From contig NW_019776135.1 of assembly GCF_001039355.2 (NCBI RefSeq), forward strand, positions 554,862-618,861: 64,000 nt of DNA. The letters run 5' to 3'. This document shows positions 1 to 12,165 of the stretch, in pieces (position 1 is the first letter of the stretch; every line of letters begins with the position of its first letter). The notes under the pieces are model-generated. The model did not search any database and was not told the origin of the DNA. It saw nothing but the letters and a program-made list of their open reading frames with translations. The stretch is from Lingula anatina (lineage: Eukaryota > Brachiopoda > Lingulata > Lingulida > Lingulidae). The position numbers and the translations under genes were made by a program.

Positions 1-1826
1 ACAGTTACAATGCCCAATACGCTGTATAAGCAATGAGAGCTGTGCCTTAGTTATTGGAATTGTTCCTATGTCGGAGTGAGTATGCTGCAGTTCCCATCAA
101 CTACTGTACATTGGGCCGGCCGCGGATATCATTTCTTTAGGCTATTGATAAAGTCGCGGCTCTCTCCACGAGGTTATAGGAAACATTGATCTATGCTGAG
201 TTCAGTATGGCATATTCTCAAGACACTGATTTATCAGCTAATGGATGCGTTACGTAATGTACGCTTTTGAAGAAAAAAAGTCATTATCTGATAGAATTGA
301 TATTTAAAAAATCAACATATCATCGAACTGCGTAGATTGATGTAAGAGCATCACTGAGTTCGGTTCTCTATGTTCATCATTATCATCATTCATATTAATT
401 GTCGCTGCGTGGGGCACCAAATAAGCCTCATTTAGTTCTCGGTATATCAGTTGAATACCCTAGGAAAATGATTGACATGTCAATGTGCCTTTATTTTATG
501 ACATCCGGAATGCTCGCGATATTATTAGATAGAAAGCATCTACCCTCTGACATCAGGGTGTAATACGGGGCTCCTAAAATAATATACAGATTTACACTGT
601 GAGCTATTGAATTTTCTTGTAACAGACTACTAGCGCACCCTGTGGCCAGAAAGTAGAAACACTAGTACCAGAGCAAGAGGTAATATTGGGTCCTAGAGGT
701 AATTAAGGCGGTTCCAGTTCAGAAATGAGGAGATTATCACCACCACCATCCCCCCCCCCCCAACCACCACCACCACCACCGCAGCACCAACCAACGCACC
801 ACCAACGCAATCTGCTTACATCTTTTACTTTACAATTTTGTGATTTCTGATTTTGCAGCACTCATTGGCGAGAGGACACCCTAACCCAGCAAGATTAACA
901 CTGCCTTGGGAAGATGGGTACGGTATTTTATAAAATGCATGGCAATCTGGGCTTTATCGAAGTAGCGTACCCGGCCTTCCCAAGACACTTAGAACTTTGC
1001 CTTGGCACTGTTACTAAAATTATCAATTCCCATCACTCTTACATGGCTTCCTTTAACAACATGAAACTTTATTTTCAGCCATTTAGAGAAAGGCTAAAAA
1101 CAACAACAAAGAAACTAAGAAGCCGTGGCCAACCACTACCGACTCTCTGAAAGCATTCAGCAGCAATAGAAAACTGCCCTACCACACTACGTGACCCTCA
1201 GCGAGTGCGGTTTACTTAGTATCCCAGCAACGTGAGCACGTCAAAGCATTATATCATCTTCCACGTTAACTGACGTAATACACCCTCTAAACGTTTTTAC
1301 ACATCCTTTTTATTCATATTCTCATTAATATTATATATCTTTTTGTCATCTGTAAAATGCAACAGGCAGTGACGTGTGTAGACGTCTAAAACTACTTCGA
1401 CTTGGCCATATTTGACTGCAGATTACTTTCAAACATGCATTTTCAATGTGTTCTTCTTTTCAAATTCACTAAACCACGATCCGTGAATTTAGTATTTCAA
1501 AACATAACATGGCTAAATGTTTTTTTATTTCCTTCGGCCCTGATTGTTGAAAAAGACAATAGTTAGAAATGGCGGGAGCTCATCGACGAGCTTGTACATT
1601 TGTCTTGAATTAGGTCGCACAGTTGGTGCCTGCATAGATCTCCACTAGTAGGTTTGGCAACGGGTGTGAACAAACTCGTGTTAATTTCTCTAGCATCAGA
1701 TCCTGCTTCCTTATTCAGAATTTCTCAATGTAAACAACACATGGGGCAGGAAAAGCACACTGGGGCTAAGTGCTTCCTTACACTGACTGTTAACTGACAC
1801 ATTTCAAGAGACCGCTGACGCAAAAG
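1..1826. other. 5' flank of the protease gene
   Basis: AT-rich DNA without a supported gene. It holds a C-rich then CCA/CCACC-rich stretch (about 740-800). The 78-codon ORF at 914-1150 has no recognisable domain or splice context. The promoter must lie here, but I see no clear TATA box or other core element near 1827. Confidence 0.5.
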
Positions 1827-2211
1827 ATGGTCGAATTCAAGAAGCAATGGCGTAGTACCATAACCACGCTGATGTTTCTTCTGTTTATAATACTACTCAT
1901 TATAGATACTATAGAGTCATCCAGGCCTCTTCCTCAGAGAGGGCGCCCCAGGCCAGGCTATGGCAGCAGACAGTTACCCAGGGCGGCAGACAGGGGGCGT
2001 GCCGCGGGCCACTGCCGTCCCGAGGATTGCGTGTGGGGGGACTGGCAAGCCTGGGGCGCCTGTACCAGAGCTAACATGAGGGGACGTTCACGGGTCATGA
2101 TAACGAGGGCGCAGTGTGGTGGGCAACGCTGTCGTGGACCAGGGACACAGACAGAGAGGTGCTCCTCAAGTCCTCAGAGTGACGGAATCATAGATCCTGC
2201 TTTTTGTGAAG
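1827..2211 (+). CDS. Protease exon 1: signal peptide, TSP1 domain, first cysteine of CBM14
   Basis: The exon encodes 128 codons plus one base, ending before a gtacag donor. After the basic N-terminus and hydrophobic core comes an Arg/Pro/Gly-rich linker, then a thrombospondin type-1 repeat with the WGDWQAWGACT tryptophan core and paired cysteines. The last codons (DPAFCE) begin the chitin-binding domain, whose remainder is 30 kb away in exon 2. Reading through the donor gives only a short hydrophobic tail and a stop. Confidence 0.85.
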
Positions 2212-5200
2212 GTACAGTCGTTTTGTTTAGGACCACAGTGTGGTCGATGTCCTTTTATTACTACTTGATCCTAAATTGTTGTTTTAATGAAATTTAAGTC
2301 AACCTATTATGTCCAAGGGAAATGTAATATAATTTGAAGTGAGAAGCAAGCCAAACATGCCGGACAGGAAAGACAGGTAGCTCGAGCTCCTTCTCCCTCT
2401 CCCCATCTTTAATGAATGTATTTGTATCATTCTATGTTCCTGTGATGTAAAACGTATATTACTATGTTTTATTGTTACTACTGTAGGCCTACTTTTAAGT
2501 TTAACTAACTTGTTGGTGGCAACACGGAATTCAGTTTGCGATCAGAATCCCAGTGTCTTCAAGCAGCTAACGTAATATACGTGCATCACATCATAGTGTA
2601 TCAAGCCGCACATGATATTCAAACGGATACGGCCAGTTTCATTCTATTTTATGAAACATAAAAAAACGGAAGCGTGTTATATGGCACGTAATGTCCACCA
2701 AAAATAAGTGCCGGGGTACAGGGGCGTGTTTCTCTGCGCCATAGAAGTGTGAAAAATCGGAACGGAAGCATGTTTGTTAATTGTAATATGGAAATCTGTG
2801 CTCTTTCTTTATATGAATTGCCATGATATATGAATTATGCATATATAAATATAAAGAATGGTTTCAAAAATTATAATAAGATCAATGAAAAATAACTATA
2901 TATACACCTGGAAATAAAAATATGATATTACTTTCAATAAAGTGAATGAAAGAATAAATTAAGGGTAATTAAGCGTTCTGATGTGTGTTTGAGTTGCTAG
3001 AGGAGTTGTGCAAATCTGCTTGCAAAAAAAAAAAAATAAAATAAAATAAAATAAAATAAAATAAATAAATAAATAAATAAATAAATAAATACAGTTTCTA
3101 TCTGATTCCACGCAACTGACAAGCTGTTATTGTAACTAATCTGTATATACTAACATTCCTGCACTTCCTAAAAAGTCACCTTTGATAGCCGCTTTTACGG
3201 ACAGAGAAAGATCACGATGCACTCCTTCTGTGACAATTTGTAGCAGACTCAGTCTAAGGAGACACTATAGATACTAGAGACTACATATGTATTTTGCACT
3301 AGCAGAAGGTTAGACGCACTGGTACATGCAAATATTCAGATTCGACGCCAAGGGATAAATAGTAGCTATTAATACGACAGGTGGAAGTCCGTCTTTCTTC
3401 AAAGAATAATATTAAGCTAGCTATCATGCTCGTAAAAAAAAACTTGCCTAAACACAATTTTAACTCTGAAAACCTGACTCTGGGTGTTTGGAAGGCTCTT
3501 GCACACTTCTGGGAAGGTGAGAGTAGGCCACGTGAATTTATGACCGTGCGTTTCGTGCGTCTTTATTAACACCGGCAGAATGGGTATGAATATCTTACAC
3601 AAGTGTTTCAATTCTCACTGAAAATCCAAGGAGAACATGTAAAGTTCCGATATAGATTACTTCTGCATTGATAAAGACCAACCCCGGGACCAAATACAAT
3701 TACATTGGAGGGGAATTAGGAAAGCACATTACAAGGCTAGAGTGGAATTAAAATAGCTTTGATCCACGCAGATTAGTAAGCACACAAGAAAAAAAAATGT
3801 CTTTGTAATTTATCACATACAGATAATTTTGGGAATAATCATTTCTCAAAAGAACATCTAACAAAGTAATTGAAATATTTGGAATGCATTTGATACTGCA
3901 CGTGGTATTTACAGCGCAACACGCCCGCACCTACATTACGAGGCCTCTGAATTAGTGAAAGTTCATTTTAAAAAATTACATTGTATATAGAAATACTTAC
4001 CTGTGTTTGGGCTCTCGTCGTTTAGCTTGGTGTACGTGTCCGACCTGTCCAACTCACTCATATCGCTGCCGTTGTAGTGTCATTGGACTGGTCAAGAGAT
4101 TATAAATCCAGTGTCCGCTCACAAAACTACTGAAATTTCAGCACAGAAGGCTATGTTCCTTTGAAGCATTAAGGTGGTCTTCTTACTTGTAACGCTACCT
4201 GATCAAATAGTTTTAGATTCTTATTCCCGATTATTGGTGTCGGTATTGATTATTTGACTCTGTGGTAAGACGTTATTGTGTGGTGTTTTGTCGACGTTCA
4301 CTCGTTTTCTAAATTGATTTTTCCACCGCTCCATCACGCGAGCTTTAGATTGACCCCCAGACTCCACCCCGCGTTCGTATGAATAATTTACGTAATCATG
4401 AGACTTGATCAACACTCGGAAGTTAAGGTGATCAACAAAAAGACAAGAAGAAAATAAACAACTGTTTTTTTTAATACATTTAGTAGACTTAGATCATGCA
4501 GTGGTCGTGAGTAAACAAGCTGTTTAGGTCTATCTTGATCGCGTCCCTAGTGACTACAGTACAACGAGATCTTATGTGATCATCATGGCGGATTATGCAA
4601 AATGTGCTATTCATTTCTCGGTTTGTGTAATTATAGGCACTTCAAAAAACGACATTTTAGAGCAGTAGGAAAGAAATCACAAAAAATAATTTTAAGTAAT
4701 TTGAAATGATAAGTTGTTTGAAGGTTAACAGATGTGTGTGTGGCATATAGTGAACATTGCGAGTACCGGGCATTGTGGTAGAGCAGATCTGTCCAGCCTG
4801 TCTCGTAAACATACAGCACAATGGTCTCCGTCCGGATCACGGCAAATCGGTAAAAAAAGTACCTAGAACTGAACGGGTTAAGGGGAAAACAAGGCGCACC
4901 TCGTAACTCTGAACTGATTTTTTTTTGTATGTAATTTGGGAATTTATCTGATAAATTAATCCTCAACACGAAAAAAAAAATTACATTGTTCAGTAAGGGT
5001 TTATCGTGAGCATACTGTAGCTTAGTTAAAGGGACAAAGCGAAATATTTAAGAACAAGTTCTCCGTGAGCTTATCTAAAGACACAATACTTTTTTTATCA
5101 TTTCAACAAATAATGACTATTTATTAATGTTGTGAAAAAGGATCTTATTTATCAGTTCTTGACCACTTGCGCAATACATCATTTTTCTTCAGAATTTTTT

Positions 5201-8200
5201 TAATCGCGCGCAACCTGGAATTCAGTGCTGGAAGTGGTGGCAGTGGCCACGCTTAAACGTGGATTAAGGGCTTTTTTGTTTTCCCACATTATTTCAGAGT
5301 TAAGGTGAGTGTCAGAAAGGAAGATCATAGATTGGTTAGCTGGAGAAAATACCGCTCCCCCCCCCAAAAAAAAAAAAAAAAAATTAAGTTTGAGCTTTTA
5401 GTGGAAAATCTCATGCTGAACAACACTATATTAAGCTTTAAAAATCTGATCTTATTTTGAAACAGACTTTTTTGAAAATTCCAATATTAAAACAAAAGCG
5501 TAAAATGTCAGCTGGTATGCCAATCAGAAATTGATAAAATGTGTTGTACATATATGTTTAACTAATTTCATGTAGTCATCTAGAAAATATGGTAATCAAT
5601 TACAATTAATTTGTTATTCAATCTTTGCCATAGTTACAGGCTGGGAGAACTTGATCCTCTTCTTCATCTGCCCTTTTAATCTATGAGTTTAAAAAAGGTT
5701 GGTTGATAGGAAACTGGACACGCAGGAAAATTAACAAATGTTGCGCAACTTTTGTTAAAAAGACTGTGTTTGAGACCATGGTGGTATGTCCACCAAATAA
5801 TGACGACAATCCTGGGAGATAATGAGGTGTTTTAAGCAAGCAGGTGATCTAAGTTAGGTCTTAGCAAGAAATAACTATATTTAGGACCTCTACATTCTAA
5901 TTCTACATTGGTAGTGCGAGGTACATGTAGTATGAAGCCTTTTGTCTGAATGCGCTATCACCCTCAAAAGCATCTGTTTCAACACTGACTGACGTTTTGA
6001 CCAATTTATTTGGAAATAATTTTTAAGAAATTAAAAAATACAGGTAAATATCCAAAGCTAAAGTAAAAGCTAATGTTTGTATCATTTAACATGCCATTAT
6101 AGTATCAAAATGCTAAAACGTTAATTGGATATCTTATTTTAACTTCATATTTTACAAATGACTGACACCCAACTATGGCATACAGCTATCCAGTATGTCA
6201 CAGGCCCGTAGCCATGGGGTCCGGGAGGTTAGAAAGAATCCCCCTTTTTAGCTGGGAAAATGTCCCCTTTGGGTAAAATTTTATCTACTGTAGGCACACG
6301 GAGGTTTGATGGTAAAAGGTCCATTTTTTCAGAAAAAGAACCCCCCTTTTGAAATTGCTGGCTACGGGCCTGAATCATATGTTGCATCTGTTAATAACAA
6401 TGACAAACTGATGAAAAATTATCTTATCATTAAGTACATCTATAAATTTTATTTGTAGTGTATGTTGACAGAAGAAGGTTGGATATGACTACAGAATGTA
6501 TTTAACTGGCACATGACACCACAACCTTTGTTCTATTGTTTAACTAGTGCTGCCGTCTGGCGCTTGTCTGAAAGTACTACAAGTACATTAGTAATTAATA
6601 ATAATAATAATTTTATTAACGTCTCACGTTTTAAATAATAAAATCAACCCTACTAAGGGTTGTGAGAGTCTAAAACCTGTACTACTACATTTAAATTTCA
6701 TAAAATATCTTTAAAATTATTACTTGCAATTTGCCCGCCAAAAATGAAGTAAGTATCCCATGTAAACGCCTTGAAAGACATTTTTATACATTTTTGATTT
6801 ATTAAATTGATTTTTGAGAGTCTTTGATGAATAAATAGTTCAAATGAGGCAGATTTATTGAGGTTTCCGTACGTCACGTTGTATGAGCTGCAAGAACCAA
6901 AATATCTATCAATAAAATTTGTTTTTTTTTTAAATTAAGAATAAATTAATAATGGTATAAAGCAGGTTCTTAATGAATGAAAACGAATAATACATTTTCG
7001 TTTTAAAAGAAAGTAACAAATTCGTTTTTAAACCATTGAGTTTGTTTCAACAATGGTCTCTAACTCTGGTGCGCGCAAAGGTTTGTGGGTAATATGAGGG
7101 TCCAACTTGCCCCGAGTCAAGAGGGCCGACTAGCCCCGGGTGCACATTTTTTAATTTAAAGGATGGCAGCCATTTATGGTGCTAAAATGAGCAACGATGA
7201 TACATCTCTGTGAAACTTGAAACAATGAGCTTCAGTTTGATGCCCTATACATACATGTATATTATATTTGATCAAAAGCCTATGAAAATAGATTTTTTAA
7301 TCTCTTAAACAAAATTACTTTTAGATGCAAAAATCGGTTATTTCGACTCACCGCTTAAGTAAAACTTTTTAACGTCCGACACTTCCTTAGCATTGTAGGC
7401 TACGGTCACTTTACAAGAGTATGTGGCCAATTTTTTTTACCTCTTAGTTACTTTTTCATAAATTGATGTGGGGAGGGGGGGGGGAGGGGGGGGGCAACTT
7501 ACCCCGAAGTCCAACTAGACCCGGTCTCCCCTAGTTATTGTACAAGAAAGATTTTGTCACAAGTTCACGTTCAAATGTTATATTAGTCGTAAACATTGCT
7601 GGTTATGTCGTGGAGATTAAGGTTGGATTTTATATATCAATTTTTATATATCGTATCGTATCAGTAGTGGGCCTGATTTGGTCTTAAAGTGCAATTAAAA
7701 TATCACAAATAGTCTTACATGATCTTAAAACATGAGTAAGACCATTTCTGATCTAACAGCCAATTAAGTTGTCTACCCTTACACATTCTCCTATTGTGAG
7801 CAGAGGTGTCCTCTATTGTGAGGGGAGGTATCCCCCATTGTGAGGGAAGGAAACTGCTTGACCACTTAAGTAGATTTTAGATAATTTTTGATCTTAAAAG
7901 CAGATTCAGTCCATTTTTAAAACTACTGCTGTAATGATTAAGATCGTGTAAGATCACTCGTGATCTTAAATTGCACGTTAAGACCAAATCTAGCCCACTA
8001 GTGTATTCCACTGCCTCAAAAGAAAGTTGCGCAACGTTACTACAGCTGTCAACATGGTTTTCTGCTTCGTATTTGTTTGTAGTCACCGAAATAACGTGGA
8101 AAAGTATTCGTTTAATCGGTTAAATATGTGTAAGTTTAAACAGCTGGTGGGCCAAAAAGGACTATGATGTCATCGGAATACATGTATAGTAAACAAAGTG

Positions 8201-11200
8201 AAAAAAACCTGGACTCTGAAGCTTCGGCGTTTCATAGAAGCCTGGGCGTCCGCCTCTAAATTGTTTCACTTCTCTCTCGTAGCTCAACTTCAGGACATGA
8301 CTACTCTGTACAGCATTTTTCTTTTATCCTTAACTGTGGAGATAGTACTGTCCGCTCCGAACAAACGTGCAAACAAGATAACACTGTGTTTCCTGAAAGT
8401 GGTTAAGTTGCGCAATAATGTCGCAATAAACGCAGTATTTTCGCACATTGGAAAATGAGACTTATATTGCATAATATTGCTCATATTTAGCTTGTCAAAC
8501 TGTCGCTCGGGTTTTATATCTCTTAGGGAATTGAAGCTTTTCAGGCATGATATTTGATAGATCGTTGTTGACTGTCAATCTAACTTACACTGTACAAATA
8601 AAAGAATACAAATCATCAAGGACCCCCAAAACAACAATGGCCAAGGATCCTAAGTACAAAAAACGATTTGTCCAAGAAACAGATGTTTCCCACTGGTCCC
8701 AGTCGGTAGGCGTAGTGTTTATGCAGAAATGTCTCTCACATGTGCAGCGGTCTTTACATTTGTCGAAGCACATGGAAGCGTAGCATCCGTGGTCTGGTGC
8801 CAATTCATAAAGGCAGCAAATGTAGCAACACTGACAAAATATAATTTCATCCGTCTTTCTTATTGTTACCATGCGATAGAAACCGCAATTCTCTACTTTA
8901 TAGTATGGTTTTCTATATGTACAACCGGGGTTGCAATTTAACCAAATCCCAGCATCTGTCTCAAGACTTCGAACAAATACGGAGAAAAAATCGGTGACTG
9001 CTGATGATTTTGCTAACTTAGTCAGCAATTCAATTATGTCCACTCCATCTGGTTGCTCGGGGTTGCAGAAGCAATGAAATATGAACGGTAAAATATCTTG
9101 CGGTATTTTCGACAAGAACAGTGTGAATATCTCGTAGGTTTTTTTCAGCCTATATTTGCCGAATAGCCCTTTAACTTCCATGCTATTAGACCTGATTTGA
9201 CGAATGTCTATGACAGTATCGTTTATGACGTGCAAAAGTTGCAAGAAGGCAAGAACAGAGGCCAATATTGAAAGGACGAGCCACGCGTCTTCGGGACCTT
9301 TGCATTCATCACTCTTTGTCTCCGCATAGAAACTCCAGTCTGCGTACAAATCCCAGGCTGTTAAAGCAACCGACAGGATACGCACAAACACGTCCCAACA
9401 GAGCTTTCTTTTCGTCTTGGGTTTTCTGGGTTTTCTCTCACTCTTTTTCTTCTCTTTTTTCTGTCGCAAACGTTCAGCTTCGAACCTCTTTATGCTAGCA
9501 TACCATTTCTTTGTTCCAGGTTTTCCTTCTAGATCGTGTTTGTCTGCTGTTGGAGGTTCGCTTATAATGTCACTCTGTCCAGTATTTCTCATTTCTATGT
9601 CTTGTTCTCTTTCAAAAGATCCATGGTTGTCAAATTCAAATCCGTTATTATCCCATTCATGTACCGGGAGAACTTGTCCATGAGCTGCCTAAAACAAAGA
9701 TAAATATCTGATGTAAAAAAACGGAACGATTTGTAATATAGCCTTTTTTATACTGATACATCGGCAGTAGTGGTTTTATTGTGAGATTTATTGTCAGATG
9801 TAATCCCTCACTATGTTCAGAATCTCAGAATTAAATGGAACAAATTGGACGATTACAATTGTTTTTTTTTATTCAAATCTGAACGATTCTTTTAAGTTGA
9901 TCATTTAAAAACGAAAGTAAATTGGTTATTGTATATTATGTAATAAGTGTTGAAAATGAATATTACACATTTCAGGGAACAATCTTAGTTAAGAACAAAA
10001 GAACTCCCAAAGTGTTGCATTACTCAAATATTCTCTTAAAACTGAACTCTTTGCTGGATCTCTTTCTACTGTCACTTTATAACTTGCTAGATTACAAGAA
10101 ATACATCTAAACCGGACTCGCGTAAATCTATCATTCAAATCTCAACTTTATAATCATGATTGGCTATTTTTAAACACTCCAAATCGTCTCTGTGGCAAGG
10201 GTGAAACTCCCCGACACTTCTTTCGTTGCCCTCTCAAACAGACGAACTACCGGAATTTCTATAGGGGATTGATAATATCTTGGGAAATGACTGCACTAAC
10301 TTCAGAACGCAACAAGATAAAATTAACCTTGTGATCACGGAAGTAACTGGCTCGCGCTGCCAGTAATTACGCCGCGGGATATTCAGGGCACATACCGTGA
10401 TCACAAGATACCGCGAATAGAAAATAGATTTTTAGAAAATANATGGCGACCGCGATTGCTTTGAAAAATGTGTTTGTCGATTTTGTGCAACAACAAGACG
10501 AAGAAGACGAAGAAGATGAAGAAGCTATACACACGACAGATACGAGTGCAACCGTCATGATCTGATGGCAAGCGTATCAGAATCTCCTCCGAGCACAGCC
10601 GAGAATTAATTACAGCTTTGTATAAGTAACTGGCTCGCGCTGCCAGTAATTACGCCGCGGGATATTCGGGGCACAGACCGTGATCACAAGACATACCGCG
10701 AATAGAAAATAGAATTTAGAAAATAGACTTTCCATGTGAATGAAGCCTAAATCTCGGCTCTCTGGTTTAATTGTTTGTGGAGGCGGGGAGACCATCAGGA
10801 AATTAGCCCGCTTTTAAGTGGAGAACAGCCATATTTTGTCCACGGATTAGTCTACGAAACATCTTTTTTGAATGCGCTCTAAACCCGCTGATGTGGATAC
10901 AACCTAACTAGTCTAATATGGCGACCAACCTGAGAGCTTTCTCTCATATCCCTTAATAGGTACTGAACATATTCCGCGCTGGGATTACGCAACAAGCATT
11001 CAAGTGGTCGACCATATTTGATCCACGGATTTGTTACTTCGCTGCTGTGAATGCGGCCTGTCTTAGAGTATATTCATAACAGAGTGGATCCGCGGACTAA
11101 CGGATCCACTGGTAATATTTGCCAACCCACTTAGAAGCTTGTCGCATAATCCCCAAAATACATATAAATAATGAATACATTCTCCACAGGGATTACGCGG

Positions 11201-12133
11201 CCAGCTATTAAGTGGGTCGGCCATATGTGACCCTCATTTCTGTTAGTCACCGTCAACCCTGTTGCAACCTTATTTTCTAAACTACACAAAGATAGGACTT
11301 GATATTTTAATATTAAAAAAAAAATTATAAAAAGAGAAAGAAAGGGGGAAAAGGAGGAGCACAAAGGGATTTTATAGAAAAAAATATAAACCTGCCCTTC
11401 TAGATAAAGGTGAAATTATTGTATCCAGCTGGTCAAAATACACCTATTTCACCCTATAACACATGTTGCGATATAATATTTTTCGGGACCTTTCCTGGAC
11501 ATTTGTTTTATTGTGAGATCAATAACAATAACAACTATTCTGAGCGTGAACCTCTATATTTTTGCTCTCCCAGGGAGCTTATTGGTTTTAATGACTGGTT
11601 TTTATGAAATACCAAAACAGTTCAATATGTGAACATTGCTGTGCTAATACAAGTCTGCCAAAATATCCGTTGTGGATCAAGACAAAGGCTGAAAATGTAG
11701 CATTGGATATTTTAAACTAGGGTCGTGCACACCCAAAATGCGATTCAAAATGCATTAATATGGAAACACGCTGTTCACTGGAATAAACTATTTCCAAGTG
11801 AAAGGATGCATAAAACCCTGGACAGCTACAAAATAATAATGTCTAAACGAACCGCTTGGTCTCTCCCTTTTTAAACAATATGAATGTAGTTTCGTTCTAT
11901 GTAACTTACAAAGTATGTAGAACCAGGGAATTATATCGGATATAATTCCCTGGTAGAACTCAGATTATTCAGGGGGACTCGAGCTGCAACATTTTTCAAA
12001 ACAACAGAAGTAAAATCCATCTTCTGGTCTGTATTCCCGAACACAAAAGACCAATACCACTGCCTCAAGAGAACACAGTTTTTAACAATACTGAGGTAGC
12101 AACAACATGTTTTTCTGTTGAAGAATTCCCAAC

Positions 12134-12165
<32 letters not shown>

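Noticed and set aside
914-1150. 78-codon ORF upstream of the protease
   Set aside because: No domain, no splice or promoter context, ordinary length for chance in this composition.
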